Shown: piece after piece, positions 33,853-42,591 of the stretch | How the letters are laid out: each line of letters begins with the position of its first letter | Numbering within the stretch: the first letter of the stretch is position 1 | From: Thermoplasmata archaeon | GTDB lineage: Archaea; Thermoplasmatota; DTKX01; JAHFTX01 | Direction: 5' to 3' | DNA length: 51,075 nucleotides | Assembly (NCBI GenBank): GCA_023265395.1 | Contig: JAHFTX010000018.1 | Coordinates: 1 to 51,075 of the forward strand | Notes under the pieces: model-generated | Told to the model about the DNA's origin: nothing | Database searches by the model: none | What the model saw: the letters and a program-made list of their open reading frames with translations, nothing else | Made by a program: the position numbers and the translations under genes

Positions 33853-36800
33853 GTGGCACGCCTTGCTCCGCCTCCACCCCATGACCCACAGCGGATCGAG
33901 GCCGCGGTGGCACAGCGTTGGCGGCAGGATGGGACCTTCGAGGCCTCGGTCTCCAAGGTCGCCCCCAGGGGCAGCTACATCTTCCTCGAAGGGCCTCCTA
34001 CTGCCAACGGCACCCCCGGGATCCACCACGTGTTGGCGCGGACCTTCAAGGACCTCCACTGCCGGCTCAAGACCATGCAGGGGTACCGCGTCGAGCGCAA
34101 GGGGGGCTGGGACACCCACGGGCTGCCGGTGGAGATCACCGTCGAGAAGAAGCTCGGCCTGACCAACAAGCAGCAGATCGAGCAGTACGGCATCGCCCCC
34201 TTCAACGCCGCCTGCCGCGAATCGGTCTTCGAGTACGAGAAGCAATGGCGCGCGCTGACGCAGCGGATGGCCTACTGGGTCGACATGGACCATCCCTACG
34301 TGACCTTGGAGGACCCCTACATCGAGAGCGTCTGGTGGAGCCTCAAGAAGGTCGCCGATGATGGACGCCTCTACAAGGGCCACAAGGTGCTGCCCTACTG
34401 CGCCCGCTGCGGGACGGCGCTGAGCTCGCACGAGGTCGCCCAGGGCTACGAGGAGGTCACCGAGCCCTCGGTGGTGGTCAAGCTGCGTCTGATCGACGAC
34501 CCATCGACCTCGATCCTCAGCTGGACGACCACCCCCTGGACGCTCCCAGGCAACGTCGCACTGGCCGTTGGCGCGACCTTGCCCTACGTCAAGGTGCGCC
34601 AGCCTGCACATCCAGGCGAGACCCTGATCCTAGCAGAGGCGCTGCTGGGGATCCTGCGGGGACCCTACGAGGTCGTGGACCGCCTCACGGGCAACCAGCT
34701 GGTGGGGCTGCGCTACGAGCGGCTGTTCCCCTACCTGCCCGTCGACCCGACGCAGTCTGTGGCGCAGCCTGACGGCACGCGACGGCCCGTCGCCTGGTTC
34801 GTGACCGCCGCCGACTTCGTGACCACGACCGAGGGCACCGGCGTCGTGCACACCGCCGTCATGTACGGCGAGGATGACTACCAGCTGGGCAGCGCGCTGG
34901 GGCTGCCGCGCATCCACACCGTCGGTGAGGATGGCCGCTTCCTGCCCTTCGTCACCGCCTTCGCGGGCCAGTGGGTCAAGGACGCTGAGCCGGCCATCAT
35001 CGCCGACCTCTCGGCGCGGGGGTTGCTCTATCGCTCCTTCGACTACACCCACTCCTATCCCTTCTGCTGGCGCTGCGACACGCTGCTGCTCTACTACGCT
35101 CGAGACAGCTGGTTCATCGGAATGTCGCAGCTGCGCGAGCGGATGATCGCCTGCAACGGAGAGGTCCAGTGGTTCCCGCCGCACTTGCAGGAGGGGCGCT
35201 TTGGGGACTTCCTGACCAACCTCAAGGACTGGGCGCTCAGCCGCGAGCGTTACTGGGGCACGCCGTTGCCGGTGTGGAGGTGTTCGGAGAAGAACTGCGG
35301 CAAGTACGTTGTCATCGGCAGCCGCGCGGAGCTCCAACAACGCAGCGGCACCCTGCCTGCCGAGCTGCACCGGCCGATGGTCGACGCCATCACCTTCCCC
35401 TGTGAAAGATGTGGGAGCACGATGGTACGAGAGCCCTACGTCATCGACGTCTGGTACGACAGCGGTGCGGCCTTCTTCGCCCAGTGGCACTATCCTGCGG
35501 CGCCCGGGAGCAAGGAGCAACTTGCGCAGCACTTCCCCATCGACTACATCTGCGAGGCCGTCGACCAGACCCGTGGGTGGTTCTACACCCTGTTGGCAAT
35601 CGCCGTCCTGACCCAAGATTCGCTGTGCTACCGCCGGGTGCTCTCGCTGGGCCACCTGCTCGACGCCCAGGGCAAGAAGATGAGCAAGAGCCGCGGCAAC
35701 GTGGTCGACCCCTGGACGCACCTCGACCGCGAAGGCGCCGACGCGTTGCGCTGGTATTTGATCAGCGGCAACGCCCCCTGGGAGCCCATGCGCTTCGACA
35801 GCGCTGCCCTCGGGCCGACCGCCCACCGCTTCCTCGGGACTCTGTGGAACTGCTACAGCTTCCTCGCGCGCTACGCCGCGCTCGATGGCTACGACCCCGA
35901 GATCCACAGTTCATCGCCCTCGGAGCCCTCCGTGCTGGACCAGTGGTTGCGCTCGCGCGCCACGGCGCTGATCAGCGAGGTGACGGAGCACCTCCAGACC
36001 ATGGAGGTCCATCGCGCGGCCCGTGCGCTCGAAGGCTTCGTCGTGGACGATCTCTCCAACTGGTACGTGCGGCGCAGTCGCGATCGCTTCTGGGGTGAGG
36101 AGCCGCTGGAGAAGGACGCCGACAAGCTGGCTGCGTACCAGACGTTGCACAAGACGCTCGACGACCTGGTACGGCTGTGCGCGCCGCTGATCCCCTTCCA
36201 CGCCGACGAGCTCTACCGACTGCTCGGTCACCCCACCTCGGTGCACCTTGCCGACTGGCCGACCCTCGATGAGGCTGCGCGCGACCCGACGCTCGAGGAG
36301 CAGATGGGACTGGTGCGCAGGCTCTGCGAGGCGGGGCACCGCTTGCGGGACCGGGCCCAATTGCCCAATCGTCAACCGCTGGGGGCTGGGGAGCTGACCG
36401 GCAAGGTCCTCCGCGAGTGGCGCCCCGAGGAAAGGAGGCGGGCGCTCGAGCGGTTACTTGCGGCTGAGCTCAATGTCTCGGCGTTTGGGATGATGGTCTC
36501 AGACACCCTCTCGGCCCACGAGGTCTATCGCCTCGAGCCGGAGAAGGCCGCGATCGGACCAGCCTTCCGCAGAGATGCCCCCGCAGTGATCGCCGCCTTG
36601 CGCAGTGCCCCGCGCACCACCGTGGACGCAGCGGTCGACGCCAAGACCAACGGAGGGTCGTTCCGCTTGGCGTTGCCCGACGGCCGCCTCGTCGACGTGC
36701 CCGCGAGCGTCTACGTCGTCACCCGCGCCCCTGCGGAAGGCTACGTCTCCGAGACCGTCGAGGGGGTGACCTTGGTGCTCGACACCCGCCTCGATGAGCG

Positions 36801-37083
36801 GTTGCTCATCGAGGGGCGAGCGCGACAGGTGGTGCGCCGCCTCCAGTCCTTGCGCAAGCAGCTCGACCTTCCGATCGATGCCCAAGCAGCCGCGCAGGTG
36901 GTCGCACCCTTTGCCGCGTCCCTGCATGAGCGCAAGGCGGACATGGAACGATGGTCCAAGACGACGATCGAGCTGCAACAAGGGGAGCCCCCCAGCGGGG
37001 GAGCCGCCACCGAGGTCCCCTGGACCGATCTGCGCGATGAGATCGACGACCAGCAGGTGCTCCTGCGGCTGCGGCGGATCTGA
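33853..37083 (+). CDS. ileS: Isoleucyl-tRNA synthetase, type 2, with GXHH signature
   Basis: A 1076-residue class I synthetase that charges tRNA-Ile. The catalytic signature is PPTANGTPGIHHVLART: where most enzymes have HxGH, this has G56-I-H-H59, a first/third-position swap. KMSKS is at 609-613. The zinc-site Cys pairs YCARCGTALS and FPCERCGSTM, the CP1 editing domain (about 200-400, with WTTTPWTLPGN) and the long C-terminal tRNA-binding domain are present. Sequence around the signature resembles eukaryotic and actinobacterial-type IleRS2 more than typical archaeal enzymes, so horizontal transfer is likely. The start is GTG 33853, 45 nt after the PKD lipoprotein stop. No second ileS is seen in the window. 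Confidence 0.95.
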   Translation: MARLAPPPPHDPQRIEAAVAQRWRQDGTFEASVSKVAPRGSYIFLEGPPTANGTPGIHHVLARTFKDLHCRLKTMQGYRVERKGGWDTHGLPVEITVEKKLGLTNKQQIEQYGIAPFNAACRESVFEYEKQWRALTQRMAYWVDMDHPYVTLEDPYIESVWWSLKKVADDGRLYKGHKVLPYCARCGTALSSHEVAQGYEEVTEPSVVVKLRLIDDPSTSILSWTTTPWTLPGNVALAVGATLPYVKVRQPAHPGETLILAEALLGILRGPYEVVDRLTGNQLVGLRYERLFPYLPVDPTQSVAQPDGTRRPVAWFVTAADFVTTTEGTGVVHTAVMYGEDDYQLGSALGLPRIHTVGEDGRFLPFVTAFAGQWVKDAEPAIIADLSARGLLYRSFDYTHSYPFCWRCDTLLLYYARDSWFIGMSQLRERMIACNGEVQWFPPHLQEGRFGDFLTNLKDWALSRERYWGTPLPVWRCSEKNCGKYVVIGSRAELQQRSGTLPAELHRPMVDAITFPCERCGSTMVREPYVIDVWYDSGAAFFAQWHYPAAPGSKEQLAQHFPIDYICEAVDQTRGWFYTLLAIAVLTQDSLCYRRVLSLGHLLDAQGKKMSKSRGNVVDPWTHLDREGADALRWYLISGNAPWEPMRFDSAALGPTAHRFLGTLWNCYSFLARYAALDGYDPEIHSSSPSEPSVLDQWLRSRATALISEVTEHLQTMEVHRAARALEGFVVDDLSNWYVRRSRDRFWGEEPLEKDADKLAAYQTLHKTLDDLVRLCAPLIPFHADELYRLLGHPTSVHLADWPTLDEAARDPTLEEQMGLVRRLCEAGHRLRDRAQLPNRQPLGAGELTGKVLREWRPEERRRALERLLAAELNVSAFGMMVSDTLSAHEVYRLEPEKAAIGPAFRRDAPAVIAALRSAPRTTVDAAVDAKTNGGSFRLALPDGRLVDVPASVYVVTRAPAEGYVSETVEGVTLVLDTRLDERLLIEGRARQVVRRLQSLRKQLDLPIDAQAAAQVVAPFAASLHERKADMERWSKTTIELQQGEPPSGGAATEVPWTDLRDEIDDQQVLLRLRRI

Positions 37084-37121
37084 TTCCACCGAAGGAGAGG
37101 ATGCGGGACGCCGCGGCGACG

Positions 37122-37904
37122 TCACTCTTCGCTGTCGTCGGCCTTGCTATCGTCCTCGCCGTCGTCGGACTCGGGTGCATCGCTCTTGACGTAGGTCTCC
37201 ACCAGGTCGATCCGGCGAAGGTCGACGACCGCCCGCAGGTCGCGCACCAGTGCGAGCTTGACGGCCTGCCAGCCGAAGTCGGTCTTGCAGCGTTCGGAGA
37301 GGGTGATGGTGGCCGCCATCTCCTCCTCGTGGTAGGCGACGGTGAAGCCCTCCTTGCGGCCATAGTGGAGCTCGATGAGCGCCGTGACCTGCTCGGCAGG
37401 CCCGGTGACCTTGTTCTTGATCGTGTAGACGTACCGCAGCGTCTTGCCGGCGAGGCGGTTGTTGAAGTCGATGCGGATGCGACCTGCGGTGACCCCAGTG
37501 ATGTAGCCGCGGCGCCCTTTGACGGTGACGGGCATGCCCATGAAGGGCTCGAAGCCCTCTCGGCGGAACTCAGGCAGCCGCGAGACCTCCTGGCGGCTGA
37601 GCACCTCGACCAGCTTCGGATCGCGGTCGCCGAAGGCCTTCTCGGGGGGGACCTCGATGGTCCCTTGCGCGCCGACGGCGGCGGACTGCAGCGCTTCGTC
37701 GAGCCCTTGGGGCAGCGAACCGTGTCCGAGCAGGACCGCCCGGGGACCGTAGTGGTCCTCCATGACGTGGTCCATCCCCTCGTGGTCGTGGTCGGGCAGG
37801 GCGTCATGGGCCTTGGCGACCTCCATCGAGGTGGTGTCGACGAGCTCGTCGGTACCGACGATGAACGTGTCCAGGTCAAGGTAGATGAGGTCGCCCTTCT
37901 GCAT
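37122..37904 (-). CDS. FKBP-type peptidyl-prolyl isomerase (archaeal long form)
   Basis: A 260-residue FKBP with SlyD-like inserted domain. The FKBP core begins MQKGDLIYLDLDTFIVGTDE and continues with VLLGHGSLPQGLDEAL and VPPEKAFGDRD; the IF (insert-in-flap) domain contains VTGVTAGRIRIDFNNRLAGKTL-type sequence typical of archaeal FKBPs. It catalyses prolyl cis-trans isomerisation and acts as a chaperone in the cytosol. The C-terminal about 90 residues are an archaeal extension ending in an acidic tail. Residues 36-55 are His/Asp-rich (DHDHEGMDHVMEDHYGP) and could bind metal. ATG 37904 has GGAGG 9 nt upstream and a strong TATA box; GTG 37910 is in frame. It is convergent with ileS. Confidence 0.9.
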   Translation of the reverse strand: MQKGDLIYLDLDTFIVGTDELVDTTSMEVAKAHDALPDHDHEGMDHVMEDHYGPRAVLLGHGSLPQGLDEALQSAAVGAQGTIEVPPEKAFGDRDPKLVEVLSRQEVSRLPEFRREGFEPFMGMPVTVKGRRGYITGVTAGRIRIDFNNRLAGKTLRYVYTIKNKVTGPAEQVTALIELHYGRKEGFTVAYHEEEMAATITLSERCKTDFGWQAVKLALVRDLRAVVDLRRIDLVETYVKSDAPESDDGEDDSKADDSEE

Positions 37905-37944
37905 GTGCACGCCCTCCGCAGGGCCTGCCCCATCTTGGTCCGCA

Positions 37945-37952
37945 CTATAAAG
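37945..37952 (-). promoter_or_regulatory. TATA box of FKBP gene
   Basis: On the minus strand CTTTATAG, a good match, about 45 nt before ATG 37904, giving a leader of roughly 15-20 nt with a Shine-Dalgarno sequence. Confidence 0.65.
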
Positions 37953-37991
37953 ACGCCAGCCTCCGCAGGGGGGTTTCCCTTCGGTGGCCCT

Positions 37992-38672
37992 TCAGGGCGC
38001 GGCCCCGAGCGGTGGAAGACCCAACAGCGGGGCCAGCAGTCGCAGATCCGGGCGGTCCTCGACGTGGTGGGCCGCCGCACGCAGGCGTGCGTCGGTGCTG
38101 TTGAAGGCGATGCCACGCACCGAGGGCAGGAACATCGCCGCATCGTCATGGGTGTCGCCGATGGCAGCCACGTCGTCCCCATCGAGGTCCAACTGGTCCA
38201 TCAGCTGGTGCACGATCCTATCCTTGCGATGCGGGGGGACCCGCACCAGTCCGCTGCCGTCGAGCGCACCGGAGGCGTCCGTACCCAAGCCGTTGGCGAA
38301 GGTCAGCGCCGAGTCGATGCCCAGACCCTCGACGAAGGGGCGCACCAGAAGGTCGAGCCCCCCACTGACGCAGGCGACCGCCGCGCCCGCGTCGAGCAGA
38401 CCCGAGACGAGTGCAGCCGCTCCCTGCATCGGCGCCATGCGCGGCAGCACGTCCTGCTGCAGGCGCGCGGGGGTGAGCCCCGGCTGGAGAGCCTGCCAGC
38501 GGGTGACATCACGGCGGATGAACTCGTGGACGTCGATCACCCCGCCGAAGAACTCCGACAGGTCCTGGCGGTTGTCACTGCCGTAGGTGTGATGGACCAG
38601 CGACCAGCTCGACCGGGCGACGCTGAGCACGCCGTCGCAATCGAAGACCACCAGGGCGGGCACCGCTCCCAT
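37992..38672 (-). CDS. HAD-family phosphatase, SerB-like
   Basis: A 226-residue HAD phosphatase. Motif I is VFDCDGVLS (DxD, nucleophile Asp), motif II CVSGG, motif III HRKD (Lys) and motif IV GDTHDDAAMF. The cap region between motifs I and II resembles phosphoserine phosphatase, and motif II Ser-Gly-Gly fits SerB. It may dephosphorylate phosphoserine or a related metabolite; specificity is not certain. ATG 38672 is used because the HAD fold begins within 10 residues; a longer frame to 38864 would cover the mutS 5' region and is not protein-like. It is divergent from mutS with 97 bp between starts. Confidence 0.85.
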   Translation of the reverse strand: MGAVPALVVFDCDGVLSVARSSWSLVHHTYGSDNRQDLSEFFGGVIDVHEFIRRDVTRWQALQPGLTPARLQQDVLPRMAPMQGAAALVSGLLDAGAAVACVSGGLDLLVRPFVEGLGIDSALTFANGLGTDASGALDGSGLVRVPPHRKDRIVHQLMDQLDLDGDDVAAIGDTHDDAAMFLPSVRGIAFNSTDARLRAAAHHVEDRPDLRLLAPLLGLPPLGAAP

Positions 38673-38769
38673 GGGCAGGCCAGCCTTGGCACCCTTGATG
38701 AACGTTGCGCGGCACTCCCACGGCGGCGGGCCACATCTTGAAATGGCAGGTGCCGCTCGGAGGAGGGCC

Positions 38770-41514
38770 ATGGCGGCGAGCACCGACCCCTGGGACACGC
38801 CGATGATGCGGCAGTTCCGCAGCATGAAGCAGGAGCACCCCGGAGCGGTCCTCTTCTTCCGCATGGGGGACTTCTACGAGACCTTCGGCGATGATGCCAA
38901 GGTCGTCGCGACGACCCTGGGCATCACCCTGACGACGCGCCAGGGGCTCCCGCTGGCAGGGATCCCCCACCACGCGTTGGAGGGCTACCTCAGCCGCATG
39001 GTCCGCGCGGGGCATCGCGTGGCCATCTGCGACCAGGTCGAGGACCCCCGCAAGGCCAAGGGGCTGGTCAAGCGCGCCGTCACGCGGGTGGTGACTCCCG
39101 GTACCGTCATCGAGGAGCCGATGCTGCGGGCTGATTCGCCCAACCACCTGGTCAGCCTCTTCGCCCCCTCGGAGGTTGGTGCAACCGTCGGCCTTGCCGT
39201 GATGGACGTCTCGACGGGCCAAGCGCTGTGCGCCGACCTCGACCCTGCCGCCGTGCCCGCTGAGCTGGCACGGCTGCGCCCGGCCGAACTGCTGGTGCCC
39301 AGCAGCTGGCGCAGCCGCCTGCCTTTGCTCGTGGGCGCAGAGCCCGAGGGGACCTTCCTGACCCCCTATGAGGACCAGTCGCTCAGCGCGGCCGAGGTCG
39401 CGGCCATCCTCAAGACGGCCACCGGCGCCAAGGAGCTCGGCCCCTTGGGCCTTACCGCGGACGAACCTGCGGCGGGGGCAGCGGCGGCCCTGCTGCGCTA
39501 CGTGCGGGAGAACGCAAAAGGTAGCCTCTACCTGGCGGGGATCAGCCGCTACACCACCGACCGGCACCTGCGCCTCGACCGCTCGACGCAACGGACCCTC
39601 GAGCTGGTCGCCAACACCCGCGACGGCGGCCGCGAGGGCACGGTGCTGGAGGTCCTCGATCGTACGGCCACACCGATGGGCGCGCGGCTGCTGCGCCAGT
39701 GGCTGCTCCAACCGCTGGCCGAGCTGCCACCGCTGCAGGCGCGCCATGATGCCGTCGAGTCGCTGCTGGCCCTGAGCCCGACGCACCATGTGCTCGATTC
39801 GCAGCTGCGCCAGGTGCAGGACCTCCCGCGGCTGCTCAGTCGCATCAGCTACGGCAGCGCCAACGCGCGGACCTTGCTGGCGGTGCTGCGCACCCTGCAG
39901 GTGGTCCCCCAGCTGCGCACGGCACTGGGCGTGCAGCGGGGGCGCCTGGCTCAGCTGGCCGACCGGCTGCAGGCCGACCCGGCGATGAGCCAGCTGCTGG
40001 CGAAGGCACTGGTCGAGGACCCGCCCACCACCACCACCGAGGGAGGGATGATCGCCCCGGGGTTCGACGCCGCCCTCGATACGCTGGTGGCCCAGAGCGC
40101 CCAGGCGCGGGAGTGGATCGCCACCCTCGAAGCGCGGGAGCGGGAGCGCACCGGGATCAGGACGCTGCGCGTGGGGTACAACCGCGTCTTCGGCTACTAC
40201 CTCGAGGTCTCCCGCAGCCAGCAGGGCAGCGTGCCTCCCGAGTACGTGCGCAAGCAGACCGTCGCTGCTGCAGAGCGCTACGTGACGGCCGAACTGACCC
40301 AGTACGAGGAGGTCGTGCTCAGCGCCGACGAACGCATCAACGCGCGACAGCTGGAGGTCTTCGAGGCGCTGCGCGGGCAGGTGCGCGAGGGGACGACGGC
40401 CCTGCTCGAGCTCGCCGAGGCCATCGCCGAGCTCGACGCCCTGCGCTCCTTCGCGCGGGTGGCTGCGGAGCAGCGGTATGTGCGCCCGAGCATGCACGAG
40501 GGCACGGCGCTGCACATCGAGGCAGGCCGCCACCCCGTGCTCGAACGTGCCCTGCCGGCAGGGACCTTCGTCGCCAACGACATCGCGTTGGACACCACCG
40601 ACCGCCAGGTGATGGTGCTGACGGGCCCCAACATGGCGGGCAAGTCGACCTACCTGCGGCAGGTCGCCCTGTGCGTGCTGCTGGCGCAAGCGGGCGCCTT
40701 CGTACCAGCCAAGGCGGCCTCCATCGGCCTGGTGGACCGCATCTACACTCGGGTGGGCGCGGCCGACGACCTCTACCGCGGCCAGAGCACCTTCATGGTC
40801 GAGATGATGGAGACGGCGCAGATCCTCAACACCGCCTCGCGGCGCTCGCTGGTGCTGCTCGACGAGGTCGGGCGCGGCACCTCCACCTTCGACGGCCTGG
40901 CGATCGCCTGGGCGGTGGTGGAGTACCTGCATGACACACCCCAGCTGGGCGCCAAGACCATCTTCGCGACCCACTACCATCAGCTGACCGAGCTGGCCCA
41001 ATCGCTCCCGCGGGTCTTCAACGCCCACCTGCCCGTGGCCGAACGCGGCGACGAGCTGGTGTTCCTGCGGCGCGTCGAGGAGGGCTCGGTGGACCGCAGC
41101 TACGGCATCGCCGTCGCCCAGCTCGCCGGCGTCCCGCGGGCGGTGGTCGACCGCGCCAAGGAGGTGCTCGCCTCCATCGAGGAGGAGAACCTGGCGATCC
41201 TCGCCCTGATGGAGCGCACCGGGGCGGTCACTCCCGCCGCGGAGTCTGAGAGTGCGACGCCTCCGGTGGCTGCCGCACACCGGCGGCGCCGCAAGGGCCC
41301 GTCAGTGCTCCCGGCCAAGGGCTCGGCGCGGTTCACGCAACTGTCGCTCTTCTCGGGCGAGCAGGAGGGGCATCCCGTGCTCGAGCGCCTGCGGGGCCTC
41401 GACCTGTCGTCGCTCACCCCGCTGGAGGCGCTCAACCTGCTCGCCGAGGTGCAGGCGGAGCTGCGCGCGCAGGAGCGACGGGCCGAAGGGATCTCCGATG
41501 TGCTCAAGCGTTGA
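38770..41514 (+). CDS. mutS: DNA mismatch repair protein MutS
   Basis: A 914-residue MutS1-type protein. The mismatch-binding domain has the Phe-x-Glu signature in LFFRMGDFYETFGDDA. The ATPase has Walker A GPNMAGKST (619-627), Walker B VLLDEVGRGTSTFDG and FATHYHQLTEL. The connector, lever and clamp domains lie between. A helix-turn-helix and a C-terminal extension (about 800-914) complete it. It recognises mismatches and recruits MutL; mutL is not in the window. ATG 38770 has AGGAGG close upstream. MutS is patchy among archaea and usually of bacterial origin. Confidence 0.96.
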   Translation: MAASTDPWDTPMMRQFRSMKQEHPGAVLFFRMGDFYETFGDDAKVVATTLGITLTTRQGLPLAGIPHHALEGYLSRMVRAGHRVAICDQVEDPRKAKGLVKRAVTRVVTPGTVIEEPMLRADSPNHLVSLFAPSEVGATVGLAVMDVSTGQALCADLDPAAVPAELARLRPAELLVPSSWRSRLPLLVGAEPEGTFLTPYEDQSLSAAEVAAILKTATGAKELGPLGLTADEPAAGAAAALLRYVRENAKGSLYLAGISRYTTDRHLRLDRSTQRTLELVANTRDGGREGTVLEVLDRTATPMGARLLRQWLLQPLAELPPLQARHDAVESLLALSPTHHVLDSQLRQVQDLPRLLSRISYGSANARTLLAVLRTLQVVPQLRTALGVQRGRLAQLADRLQADPAMSQLLAKALVEDPPTTTTEGGMIAPGFDAALDTLVAQSAQAREWIATLEARERERTGIRTLRVGYNRVFGYYLEVSRSQQGSVPPEYVRKQTVAAAERYVTAELTQYEEVVLSADERINARQLEVFEALRGQVREGTTALLELAEAIAELDALRSFARVAAEQRYVRPSMHEGTALHIEAGRHPVLERALPAGTFVANDIALDTTDRQVMVLTGPNMAGKSTYLRQVALCVLLAQAGAFVPAKAASIGLVDRIYTRVGAADDLYRGQSTFMVEMMETAQILNTASRRSLVLLDEVGRGTSTFDGLAIAWAVVEYLHDTPQLGAKTIFATHYHQLTELAQSLPRVFNAHLPVAERGDELVFLRRVEEGSVDRSYGIAVAQLAGVPRAVVDRAKEVLASIEEENLAILALMERTGAVTPAAESESATPPVAAAHRRRRKGPSVLPAKGSARFTQLSLFSGEQEGHPVLERLRGLDLSSLTPLEALNLLAEVQAELRAQERRAEGISDVLKR

Positions 41515-41532
41515 GCGCCGGAGAGCCTGACG

Positions 41533-42510
41533 CTAACCTCCACGGGTGTAGGTGCCATAAGTCCAGAACGAACGGTAGGCAACTCCATCGGCCTGACCCA
41601 CCGCTGCCAGTTCGCCCAGCGCCGTCGAAAGGTGGCGCAGCAAGAGCGCGTCGCGCTCCGCCTGCTGGGCGATGCCTCCGGCGACCCTGCTGAGGCGGTC
41701 GACGAGGATGAAGCGCGCGGCGTCGTCGTAGTCGACCCGGACCGTCTGTGTCGTGACCGCGCCCTGCAACCCGGCGGCGCGCAGCTGCTCCTCGACCTCA
41801 GCGATCGCCGGCGGCAGCGGGAAGATCCGTTGCGCCTCGTGCTCGATCCGCTCGGCCGCTGCCGGGTCGAGGCGGCTGAGGGCGGCGCGGTACGCGGGGT
41901 CGTCGCAGACGAGCTGACGCACCCGCCGGTAGGGGTCGTGGATCAGCGCGACGTCGGCCGGGCGTGCGGGGTGGTCGATGTCCCCGCTGTTCCACAGGAG
42001 CCGTCCGGTGGGCAGGAGGCAGTCCCGCCACTGCTCCAGCAGCCCGGCACGGGCCTTGGACGGGACCAGGTGGAGCATGCTCGACGACAGGATCAGATCC
42101 GCCTGCCGCCCTCCGAGGAGCTCCTGCAGGGGCAGGAAGCCGCGCTTGCCGCTTCCCCCCTCGGTGATCGCCGAGAGACGGAAGTGGATCCCCGCGCGCT
42201 CGTGCAGCAGGTTCCAGGCGTTGCTCAACCACGACGGCAACGGGTCGACGAGGAGCAGGTCCACCGACGTACCCTGGCGGTCGAGAAGCTTGAGCAGCTC
42301 GATGGCCGAACCGCCGGCGCCTGCCCCATAATCGACCACGAGGTCGCCATCGTGCAGGGTGGCGGCCGCGGCAGCGACCAACGGGGCACTGCTGCGTGCA
42401 TGCCACGAGGCGAGCAGGTCCACCCGCCCTTGGGGATAGAGCGCCCGATGATAGGCTGCCCCATCGTGGAGCACCTCCGGGGGGAGGCCACGCGGGGTCC
42501 ACTCCTGCAC
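41533..42510 (-). CDS. SAM-dependent methyltransferase (class I)
   Basis: A 325-residue methyltransferase. Motif I is LVVDYGAGAGGSAIELL, the acidic end of strand 2 is DLLLVDP, and ILSSSMLHLV corresponds to motif IV. The N-terminal 45 residues and a C-terminal helical part flank the Rossmann fold. The substrate is unknown. I chose GTG 42510 because a minus-strand TATA box (ATCTATCTG) is centred 26 nt upstream; the frame extends to a GTG at 42579, but that would lie above the promoter. It is convergent with mutS (18 nt between stops) and lies just downstream of hflX. Confidence 0.75.
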   Translation of the reverse strand: MQEWTPRGLPPEVLHDGAAYHRALYPQGRVDLLASWHARSSAPLVAAAAATLHDGDLVVDYGAGAGGSAIELLKLLDRQGTSVDLLLVDPLPSWLSNAWNLLHERAGIHFRLSAITEGGSGKRGFLPLQELLGGRQADLILSSSMLHLVPSKARAGLLEQWRDCLLPTGRLLWNSGDIDHPARPADVALIHDPYRRVRQLVCDDPAYRAALSRLDPAAAERIEHEAQRIFPLPPAIAEVEEQLRAAGLQGAVTTQTVRVDYDDAARFILVDRLSRVAGGIAQQAERDALLLRHLSTALGELAAVGQADGVAYRSFWTYGTYTRGG

Positions 42511-42532
42511 GGCTGCCGTGCCAGCGGGCGGA

Positions 42533-42540
42533 CAGATAGA
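42533..42540 (-). promoter_or_regulatory. TATA box of methyltransferase gene (leaderless)
   Basis: On the minus strand TCTATCTG, centre 26-27 nt before GTG 42510. Confidence 0.5.
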
Positions 42541-42591
42541 TGTTGCGCGACCGAAAGGATGGCTTGCGGCGCAGCCCACGACGCCGGCGTC

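Noticed and set aside
38575-41280. Open minus-strand frame of about 900 codons opposite mutS
   Set aside because: mutS on the plus strand is unmistakable; the minus frame has no domain.
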